Below are positions 30,301 through 42,300 of a DNA stretch of 64,000 nucleotides, piece by piece. The notes under the pieces were generated by a model. It saw nothing but the letters and a program-made list of their open reading frames with translations, was not told where the DNA came from and ran no database searches. A program made the translations under genes and the position numbers. The DNA lies in NCBI GenBank assembly GCA_002633005.1, contig NMRA01000465.1, positions 160,472 through 224,471 of the forward strand, read 5' to 3'. Source of the DNA: Phoronis australis. Its lineage: Eukaryota; Phoronida; Phoronidae. How positions within the stretch are numbered: position 1 is the stretch's first letter; each line of letters starts with the position of its first letter.

Positions 30301-33300
30301 GCTTTCAGTTAAAAAGCACATAGCTTACCTTGAGGGCAAGGCGTTCCGTTGAAATCTGATGCATTTGCCAAGCAATAGAACCCTTCAGGACACACAGTGC
30401 ATGCTTCCATGGCAACCCTGTCGCCATAGAAGCCAGCCTCACATGGGAGAGCCACAGTAGAGCCGATGGGACAGTAATGTCCGAGGGGACAGACCCCACC
30501 GACGCCAGTGAAATAAGACTGGCTAGGGCAGGTACAGTTGATAGTGTCGTTGGTAGCGCCAGGGTTCGCTTGGTTCACACCTGATGTACAGTAGTATCCT
30601 GTAACAGACATTGCAAGTAGTATGAAGAGTTTATAGCACTTCATTGCAAGAAAACAGAGGAAAACAACATAATAAAATTATTCATAATTACAACAAATGA
30701 TGGTTTCCCTATAAAGTGAAGACCTCCATTGACCATGGAATTCAAAATACCAAAAAATCAAAATACAAGTAACTACATTACAATTGTGTGAAATTATATT
30801 ACATATTACAACAGAGTCAACAACATGCCTGAGAGCGCCATCTATGCCAGCAGTAGCCTGGTGCTGCTGTCAATGACAACACATTACAGTACTTACTAGC
30901 AGAACACTTGTCTGATGGCACCATCTCAGTCAGCACACCATAATAGTAATTACCACAACAGCTGCCTGATGGCACTGTTAATTCCAGGTCATTGCAGTAC
31001 TTACCAGCAGAACAGTTGCCTGATGGTGCCGTCAATGCTAGTCCACCACAATACTTTCCTCCAGGACATGCCACACACTGTCCTTCTTCATACAGGCCTA
31101 GCTGGTCACTGTATGTTCCAGCTGGACAAGCAACCCAGTCCAACCCTGTACCTGAAAATAAGCAAGAACAGAGGGTCATTTACAGGGTGAGTCAGACACC
31201 ACCAACCACCATAATAAGGATGGAACAAACACAAAATTAAAACACAAAATGTGCGCTGTCACCGCTATTTTGTCATTAAAAAAGCCAACGACAGCAATGG
31301 AAAGTGGTTCACAGGGTCTTAAATAAGGCTGAGATTTGTTGAACAGGTGAGGGCTGGGATGATAACGCACGTGGTTTTAAAAGTAAGTTGACAACTCATA
31401 CCAATTGGTCTGAGGATGACAATCCCTGCTTGCTGCTATTTGTATCATGTTAGGAACAATACTGGTATCCAAGGTTTACAGAATAAGCATCAGTTCTTGT
31501 AAAAGCACCGGGTTTTGTATGAACCACAGAGGGTCTTAGTTGATAAGCAAGCCAGCGGACGCTTAATTGAGCCAATACAAAGGTGGGCCCACAGTTAGTT
31601 TTTGGATTTGCTTCAGAATTTTTGCTGTGAAAATAAATGACAAATTTACCTTATTTTGCTTGAGCACTACCAGAGACCGAGAGAAAGAAAGTTTGGATTT
31701 AAGAGACTAATCAAAATATTAATTGTAAGGTATAATTTTCAAAAATCATTCTTGTCTCGAGCATATACGGGTTGAAGCTTAGTCATCGCATTAAATGCTA
31801 AAACACTAAAGTTCACGTCAACCAAAAACAAACAACTCCCCACAGGGCCTGCATACAACATCGCCATTCAAAAAGACAATGGAACTTAGTTCCAGCTCAA
31901 TAAAACCGTTAAACAAATGGGAAATAATTTATTACTAGCTGTAGCAAATTATTAGCAACACCAGAGATAAGCAATGTTTTACAGACCTAGGGCAGTTATT
32001 AACAATAATTGTATACCACAAGAAAGCACACAACCCTACAAAACACCAATTCTATTCAGCTAAAAACAAAAATTGCAGAGCCGACTTGTGTGCTTTTGGC
32101 ACAGCCTATGATAAATAATAAGCAATGCATCAAACTATCATATGACTACAGGAATACAATTATTGTGCTTCTGCTGCAAGCTTTTGCAACGCTTTCAAAT
32201 TAAAATGCACCCACAATAAAACAACTGATATTTGATTTCACAAAATACCAAACATTACCTGGCACTTCAATTGTTTAAAATATCAAGTAATACATAAAAC
32301 CTCGCCAAGTAGAATTTAAAATCACATTTTAATCAATTACTGTGACTCATTGTCACTTGTTTATTAAAACAATGAATATTATAAAAAAGACTCCACTATG
32401 TTGTGGATGAAAAAGTGTTCTGGATCATCTCTTCAAAAAGCATGCTGCATGCCAAACAGCACACTGAACATACATGCAGACCACAATGGCCACCTACAGA
32501 GGCACCTAGTGGTGCACAATGAAACAAATTAAGAAACAGATTACACAATGACCACACTGGGTTCTACAGAACAAATTACAGCACTGATGGACATTCAATT
32601 GGTAAACAATTATACCGCGTTGTTCATTTTCCACCACAGTAAAGACAAATATAAAATTAGTATAGGACAGAGACAGACATGTTGGTATCAAATCATCAGT
32701 CTCTTTGAACTGAAGTTGTATACTTACCCACTGGACAATAGTACCCAGCTGGACATAACTGGGCATTGAGAGAGGCGTTTTGTGGCTGTACAGGGGTACA
32801 GTAATATGACTGCGGACAAGCTAGACACTCTGTAGCCCCAGTAGTGTTAGCATAGTAGGCCGTTGGACACTCCTGAAATATACACACAGATGTTACACTC
32901 ATATGAGTGGGGACAGGGTAGACACTGTGTAGCACCAGAAGTGTTGGCACAGAGCCTGTTGAACACTCTAATTGAAATAAAGAAATGCCATTTGCAGTCA
33001 TTGTGCCAGTTGGATAGACAGAAAGATTGTAAAAAGCACTTAAAAGATTTTATCTAGCATTAACTTCAGCCTATGAAATGCCTGTTCACACACCTTGCAA
33101 CATTCAGACAATAAGAGGCAGTACACAAACTTTGCATGTCTAATTCAACCAAGACAGGCTGTATGCACAACTTGTATGTCTATTTCAACCAATGAGGGGG
33201 ATGTACTTAAATGTCAAACTCAAGGTCTATATACGCACACTTCTTATACCTAATTCAACCAATGAGATGGCTGTATTACACACCTTGTATATCTTTCTTC

Positions 33301-36300
33301 CATTGAGAGTTATATGTTGACTCATATATCCAATTCAACCAATGAAACGACTGAATGCAAACTTTGTATATCTTTTTAACCAATAAGATGGCTGTATTAC
33401 ACACCTTGTATATCTCACTTCCATTGGGACAGTGCATCCCTCGAGGGCACAGGTAATCGACTGGGTTAGGTACAGCGATCCCTGTTGGACAGTAGTAGCC
33501 AGCCCAGCACTTATCAACCACAGCTGTCATCCCTGGAGTACACAGAAAGCAGAATACATTTATGAACTGAGTAGATCATGAGATGACAGACAGTTGTCAT
33601 ATGTTCAAGAGACCAACATTACTACATGACCTGTTTGTGATTTCTATTTTACACACAGGTTACTGAACAAAAAACAATCATGTTATAAAATAATTTATAT
33701 CTAATTACTAAAAATACGAAATATTTTACACAAAGGCCAGTGTACACAATTATTATAACAAATGTGACTTAATACCCAAACTTAGCATACTTTACACAAA
33801 GGTCAGTGCACAAATAGTAAAGCTATAATATTAAGTCTTATTTCACAGTTTGTAATCTCTAACTTGAAACACAACTTTACTTTTGAGGTCAATCCACGTT
33901 AAATTATAAGTAAAAATTAAAGCACAAAAAGTCAGTCCTAAAATTCCTACCTGCATCTGGACAGTAATATCCCCCAGTACAATTGGTACACTGACTGACA
34001 GCGGACAGTTGAGGGGTGTTAGAAAAGGTGCCCGCTGGACACGGCGTAGGGTTGGTACTGCCTTGTGGACAGTAACTGCCGGCGGGACACTGGACGAAGG
34101 TGGACACATCAGCTGCAGACGTACAGTAGTAACCTGAGACAGACAAGTGAAAGATGTGACCAAAGGAACTAGTAAAGAGATATTAACACCAACGAGAGTA
34201 GATCTGAAGACGTCCTGTTGCGCCGAGATTCATGCGTCTCAAACAGATATTAGAGAGATGCACTTTGACTTAAACTGCATTTTTCCAGTTTAGCTGTCTG
34301 AAATACCGACTCTTTCCTCACAATACAGAACATGGAGAGTATTAGGATTGGAAATGCTTCCAAAATTACATGGCTTAGATAGCCACAGCTATTCTAAGTT
34401 CAATTCAAACACATATTATTTATCATTTGCAACTGAATGTTGAAACCTTTGTCAACGCGAACATTAACCGATAAGTCAAGTCCAGCTTTAACATTATTTA
34501 ACATTAAGATATAACACACTCACTCCAGACAGATGAAACTTATTTGAGTGAGTTGTTGATTTTAAAAGAAACCTCCAATTGGTTTTTGACAACTTAAAAG
34601 AAACCAACTTCAAGTAAAACTGAAACTACAAGTGAAATGTTAACATTGAGTAAATTATAAACTGGAAGAAAAACTCTCATAAAGAATTCACGTACGAAAA
34701 AGTTAACAGAGTATGAAAGCAACCATATTAATTTCTTACCTGCACCACACTGTGGCCCAGGACTGGTCATGTTGTGTGATGGACAGTAATGACCACCAGT
34801 ACAGTTCTGGCACTCACTCAGAGCTGTTCTTAGCACATCAGGGTTGTATGTGCCTGGTGGACAAGACATAGGGTTATCTGACCCCTCTGGACAGTAGTGT
34901 CCAGCTGGACACTGATCAGCATCTTCACTGTAGGTGGGGGTGGATGAGTTAGAACCAGTGCGGCAGTAATATCCTGCAAAATGGACAAAAACGGAGATCA
35001 AAATTAAACACGATCCATATTTATCACTATTTTAAACAAAAAATCCTAAATGACGGCATCTTTTAAATTGGGCAAATGAAGAGTCAGAAAATAAGTGAAA
35101 TTGATTTTTCCTCATGAATTCATTATACAGTACAACTGTATTAATTTCACTGATTTTCAAGTTCAAGCAATAATTTCATTTCTTCACAACCAAAGACACA
35201 ACCCCTAACTGAGAAAAATAATTTCGTGTGAAACTGCGACATTTGGAGTTACTGTAACTGTTCGTTTAACCAATGCACATTTTTCTTGACAAGTAAACTG
35301 GAGATTTGACATTTTACAGATTGCACCAACCTTTAAAGAAAGAATGATCCAAACTCAAACAACTAGAATGAATACTAAATGCACTTCACCTGCAGAACAC
35401 AGTCCAGTGGGTTGACTTAGTCCTTCACTCTCACAGTACATGCCTGCACTACAGGGCTGACAGTCAGAGACAGAGATCTTGTGTGTCACGTTGTTGAATG
35501 TTCCTCTAGGGCAGGGGTATTCACTGGCAAACTTGGTGTTCTGTGGGCAGTAGTAACCTGTAACAGAACATCACTTAGTTACACAGTGCATGCTCTCACA
35601 CACAATAACTAGTTACACAGTGTACGCTCACAAACATTAACTAGTAACACAGTGCATGCCTCACATACAAATAACTACTAGTTCTCTGCCTTATTAGGAG
35701 AGAATCCAGACACAGTTCACATTTTCCGGTGCAGTTTTTGTTACCATATTTTCCACCCTTTAGTACCTCTTAAATATTACAGTACAGTGTTGTCGCTTGT
35801 AGTGAGTGTTTATATTTAGTGCATTCAAGCTGACCACAGTTTATACAATGGCAGGGCACGGTTTTGAAAATTTGCATTTCACAGAATGAAAACACAAAGT
35901 AACGACGCTATGCCTTACCTGACGGACACTGAGTACTGTTGTAGAGGACCACAGGGGACATGACATTGTCACAGTAGTACCCCTGGGGGCACGTTTTACA
36001 AGAGGAAGCACCTAGCTCATCTTGATAGGTACCGGAAGGACATCGCAGAGGTTCGGAACTACCGCGGGGACAGTAGTGACCTGTAGTGGATAATTACCAG
36101 AAATTATAATACATTCCTACGACAAGAAGTATGACAAGAATTTATTCCTAGCTGGATACGATACAGAAAACACTGTACTACCTTTGTGCAAAAAAGGCTT
36201 TCAATAAATAAAACTAAAACCTAGCCAATATCAAAGTTCATGGTAACTTTATTATAATTACTAGTTATGAAACAGTTGAACACAAATAAGTTAGATTTAA

Positions 36301-39300
36301 TGTATTGTGCTCCTACAAACCATGAAAAATCCAAGAAATTATTTCCAGGCAATATTTAATAGGAAATATTATTAATGAACACAAAACAGCATGAAACCGA
36401 TGGAGCTTTCTTTCCCCATCACAAAAGGAGACATACCAAGAGTGCAGTTGTATCCAGATGGAGTGGCCACATCATTCTGCCCAGAGCAGTAGTAACCTTT
36501 ATCACATAGGTCAGTCGGTTCACTCAGCCCAGCACCGGCGCAGTAGTAGCCAGGCGTACAGGGGAGACAATCACTGACGGCATCATTTCCAGTGCTGTTG
36601 AGGAAGTATCCCGAGCCACACAGCGTGGGCGAGTAACTGCCCTGGGGGCAGTAAGCACCAAGAGGACACATGGCACCTGCAAGGCGACAATACCTCATGA
36701 GGGCACTTATAGCAAGGGCTACAACAAGCTCTACTATATAACCAACACAAAAAAGTTCACCACCACTTTTATCCTTAAGAGTAAGAATGTCCCATACCCA
36801 CCGCATGCTGGTTACACAATGTAACCTATTGTGAGGTCTAAATAAGATCTCCGTGTTGACCAGGGCCTGAACCTGTGTCATTTTGACTAATAAATGACCA
36901 TTTCCTCGCCCACGAAACCACAAGCAACTAGTATGAACTGCTTGCCCAAGAACCTACTACATACATGTACCATTATGTGACCAGTAACTATCTAGTGCCT
37001 GTACCTCATACATGTAATCTAGTCTGTGTATCAAGTCTAACCTGTAGTGTTTCCATCACTAGGGTTAGGGTAGGTGGCCAGTGAGTGGCAGTAATAGCCA
37101 GCGTCGCACTCGCCAGACGTCACATTCTGTCCTGCCTCTGCACAATAGTGACCAGGGGTGCAGGGGGTCGGGTTGACCGAGCCCTCAGGACAGAAGTAGC
37201 CAGGAGAGCAGCGGTTACCATTGGTACCAGATGGCGTGGCAGTGTCTGAGGCACCAGTGCAGTAGTAGCCAGCAGTACAGAGACCATCAGGGATAGAGTT
37301 GGCAACACCTTCACAGAACTCTCCACCTGGTAAGGAACAAAAAATATACATTGAATACAGTGCATAACAAGACAAAACACAGTAAATGTTTCATCGTCAT
37401 GACTACTAGTTCTGAAATACATCCACACAGCAGCACAAACAATACACTTCTAAAGGTGTTTATTACTTTCATAAAAGACCCATAAGATGGCACAGAATAT
37501 GTCAAATCCATTCAAAACTGGGAAGGTCTTGATGTCTCCCTAAAAGAACACTATCTACCACATTTCATGAAAATCTGTTATGGAGCTCCAAAGATACAAA
37601 GGCAAACATGATAAACAGAGAATCCTACACGAGTCTCAGGTTTATGACATGATTGGGCAAAACCTCTTGGAAATTTTGTCAAAATCCCGAGGCTTGACTA
37701 GCAGGCAAAATATCATCCATACTACAAGAGACTGTTCACTCGTATATGTGCACAGCCATTGACTAGCTGTTACCAAACTTGTTGTATCGCTACTGCAGCT
37801 TGAGCGTAGGTAGATAAATTAATTCAGTGGTAATGCGTATTCTCCAAAATGGCAGGATTTTTACATAATAAAAGCCAACTCATCAAGTTCTTTATTACCT
37901 GGACAGCTAATACAGTCAGCCAGCTGAACTCTGGAGGTCACATTGTTGTATGTTCCCGCTGGACAGGGGAACTCATTCCACCACTTGGTGCCATTAGGGC
38001 AGTAGTAGCCAGTGGGACACGGGGTGCTGGAGTAGTTGACGGTGCCCTCTCCACAGTAATATCCTGTTGGTCATATCAGCATTAAGTTAAAGAGAATAAT
38101 ACACTAAGTAAGAAGCCACACTTCTCAGTCACTATAAAAAAATTGTGTAAACTGGCTAGCTGTAGCAAAGTTAACAAAAAACAGAGTAATATTCAGGTCA
38201 CGTTCAGGCATTTGGATAATATTCAATACGTTGTCAAGATTTCATAAATCACCTATGATGCACAGAATGTAATAGCCATTAAAATAGCTTGTAATCTCAA
38301 CTGCACCATTTTTTTCATTTTCAGGACATTACAGTTGCTCCGTTTACCTTGAGGACAAGTCTTGCATGCTGCCAGGCCTTCTTCATCCGCGTACGTCCCA
38401 TTGGTGCACAGCAGGGGGTAGGTGCTAGTAACGCCCCCTGGACAGTAATAGCCCACAGGACAGATGCCGCCATAGCCCAGCTGGCGATAGTCATAACACG
38501 TCTCATTGATGAGTGATGAGGCGTTGTTACCATTGGGGTACTCACGGTCAACACTAGAGACACACCAGTGGCCGGGAGCACAGTCGCCTGCGGAGACATG
38601 GGCAATACGTAAATCATTGTCACATGATTGAACAAATGTGGAAGTCACTTAATAAATGCCAAATGCAGGTAAACACTTGGGAATCTACCTCACACGACAT
38701 TCTGTTAACTACCTATAACAGAGTTATAATATTATAAACAATTACTGACTTACTTATGCAGGTCAAGTTGTTTTTCAGACTCAGGACCCATCTAGACATT
38801 ATTACATTTTTGGGGACTGATAACCCAAGTAGAGACTACTCCCCTGATGGAAAGGAAGACATCTAACACACTCCAAACAACAAAATAAAGTAAATACTGG
38901 AAATTATGAAATCCCAATAATGATCGTATTTATGCAAAAAGAATTGTGACAAAATAGGAGAGGCTTGTAGACAGCTAACACAAAGCCTTCAGATGTGACT
39001 GGACTTACCTGAAGGAGTACACAGGTGTTCTCCATCACAGTACTTTCCTGCTGGGCATGGCTTACACTGGCTCTCCTCATAGTTACCCACCTGGTCGCTG
39101 TACGTCCCCCTGGGACATGCCTTCAGGTCATGTCCAGTACCTGCTGGACAGTAGTAGCCACACGGACAGATCTCACTCTGACCAGACATGATACAGAAGT
39201 AGCCAGCAGGACATGGATAACAAAACTCTGCATGAGTGTGGTTCACCTGGAACAGGTAAACACAAATTACTAACCTGATGAATCATACACAAGTCAGGGA

Positions 39301-42300
39301 CTTTCAACTCGCACCTGTTAACTATTAGCAAGAAGTTTCCAACAATAGATACTACTGCACTTCCAGAATACTCATTTGACAGTTTTAATGAAGTATCTTG
39401 TCAGCTGGGCCCTCAACTGTTATATGCAACTTGATGCCAAGTTTTTTGAAACACAAATAAGAAAATACAAAACATTTTTACCAACTGAAGACTACCATAA
39501 AAAGATTGAAGCATCACCATTAATATTTCACTTAAGGACTACCATAAAAAGACTGGAGCATAAAAATTAACTTCCGAGTTCATACAGCAAAGCACAAAAA
39601 AGCGATGGTAACCAGTAGAGGCATGTCTCTCTTAGGAGCAGACACTCGTAACTGTTAGATGATAAATGTAATACTTACAGCACTATTATTCTTGCAGGGT
39701 AGCGGCAGGCCATTCCCACCTGGACAGTAATGGCCGACAGGGCAATAGGTGGTGTTGGGTTGTTGGTAGGTGGTGCCCTCTGGACAGTAGTAGCCAGCAG
39801 CACACTCACCAGTGGGCTGGATGAGGCCCTCTGTCAGGCAGTAGTAACCAGGGGAACAAGGCGTACACTCACTGTAGTTGGTCAAACCAGTCGTGTTGGA
39901 GAACGTACCTGGGGGGTGACAGATATGGATAGCTAATTATGCACTAACTGTGGGGCTTTGTCATGTGGTGCCGTGTACTGCACACCAAGGTACCATGAAA
40001 TTATTGAATTGTATGTTGAATAAAACTCACTGCCAAGTAACAATAAACTAAATAATCTTAGATGGCCCAAAATACGATTCACACAAGTCATATCAAATTT
40101 AGTCCAAAGAAACAATTAAAATTTAAAATTCAATCCTGTTAAATATCAACCAGATTTACAGACAGTGACAAAAATGCACGTAAACTACACTATACATTGT
40201 TAGTGACCCATTATGACCTATTGTACATTTTTACCTACCTCTAGGACATGGTATAACCACAGCAGTACCATGTTAGCGACCAAGTGTGACCTATTCTACA
40301 TTTCCTACTTACCTCTAGGACATGGTGTAGTCACAGCTGTACCATGTTAGTGACCCAGTATGACCTATTCCACATTCCTACCTACCTCTAGGACATGGTA
40401 TAACCCCAGCTGTACCATGTTAGTGACCCAGTATGACGTATTCCACATTCCTACCTACCTCTAGGACACGGTGTAGCCACAGCAGTACCATTAAGACAGT
40501 AGGAGCCAGCTGGACATATGACTGGGTCAGGTCTAGTGGATGACTGTGGACAGTAGTAGCCCGCATAGCACTGACCATTGGGAGCAACCAGGTTGGAATC
40601 CTGGCAGTAGTAGCCTATTGAGAAGTGAGAGAGGACAACTATCAGTTGTATGAGGAGAGTAATCACAGGTAGTTATAGAATAGTAAAATTTGAATTTTCT
40701 TCGTTTTTTAAGTTCATTTAAGTAGTTCACAGTTATCTAAAACAGGGTCGAGACAAAGCTGTCCATAAGAAAACTATGACAAATGTAAGTATTTGTATGA
40801 GAACTTAACAAAGTTTTTTTGTCAGTTACAAGGAAACGTAAACTGTCTTTTACAGCAATTACTGTGAACGGATTGGTTGTTTAGGTTGGTTGTCATGGTT
40901 ACCTGCAGTACAGTTGGTACACTGGTCAACAGAAACCAGGCCAGTATTGGCTGAGAATGTACCAGGGGGACACTTCTCAGGCTCAGCGGTACCCAAGGGG
41001 CAGTAGTAGCCAGCAGGACATGTGTTGGCATCATTGGCCTGGCTGGGTGTGGCTGACTTGGCGTTACGACGGCAATAGAAACTGAAGAAGAAAGTACACA
41101 GATTCTCATCAAGACACTTTGAATTGCATCACACCAATACATTGACTGTCAGACAGAAATTGATTATAAGAACACCTTAACATGCCATAAATCATTTCAA
41201 AATAATTTGTTTTGTTGTTGCATTTAAGTAAACAAGCCTCGTAGTAAATAACTGGTCGACAAAGTTATTGATACAACCACTGAATCACACTACACTCACC
41301 CCTGAGGACAGCTCTTCCAGAAGGTAGTCTGGGCTTGTTCATCACAGTAGTAACCCCCCGGGCATGTGGTACACTGGGCTTCACTGGCCAGTCCAGTCAA
41401 GTTGTTGAATGTTCCAGTGGGACAGGGATGTTGATAGGCAGACTGGGTGCCAGCAGGACAGTAGTAGCCTGTGGAGTATCAGTGATGCAGTGATCAGTCC
41501 ACACTCAATGTGATGACGTAAGCACAAACCGTTGTGATGACAAGACTATTTGTTGTGATGTCAGTTCTGCCTGTTGTGACGTCAGCATTAACTTTGTGAT
41601 GTCAACTCTTAACTGTTGTGAGGTCAGAGCTAATGTCAACAATACTTGACATGTCATCACTAAATGTCACAATATCAATACCAAATGCTACGGGGAGCTT
41701 TCCTGCTCCAGACAGACACTTGCCCGCACTGAATGCAATGTTTTATCAAAAAGCAGAAAGTTTTCGTGTTCCTTACTTTGTGACCTTCTCCCGTATTCCA
41801 CTTCAAATTATAAGTTCCATTAACCCGACTGACAGACTGCACCTGTCAACACACAGCCACGACAAAATAGACCACACAGAAGGTTCAAACATTACATTTT
41901 AGAGTCTCACCTCAACCTCTACAAGAAACCTTGTTCAATTCACAGTTCTGTAAAAACCGCAAATCATTTCCCACCATGTCTCCCACTACTGTTGTCTGGT
42001 GTAACTCACCTTGTGGACAGTAGGTGGCATTGTACAGCACTACTGGTGACATGGTGTTATCGCAGTAGAAGCCCGCCACACACACTTTACACGTGGCTTG
42101 AGCAGTTTCATCCTGGTACTTGCCTACTTCACATCTGACTGGTTCATGGCTCCCCAGGGGGCAGTAGTGACCTGGTGACAGATAATCAAGAGATGACAGG
42201 TATGGAGGACAGTTGACTATACGTTTGTCTAGTGTCATGTACTTTTTAAACCCTTAACAATTTTACTATATAATGTGTAACAGAACTGAAGTCTTCAACT

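Noticed and set aside
32899-32966. An additional coding exon between w46 and w47
   Set aside because: It is frameshifted, its acceptor is degraded and the neighbouring exons already join in phase.
40239-40459. Extension of exon w35 to the outer donors
   Set aside because: TAG stops occur directly after the first donor in the reading frame.
41490-41640. CRE (TGACGTCA) enhancer cluster
   Set aside because: Only one exact site; the rest are degenerate repeat copies in mid-gene with no other regulatory signal.
41618-41902. Plus-strand 94-codon frame
   Set aside because: Intronic, no motif, composition typical of chance; no splice or promoter support.
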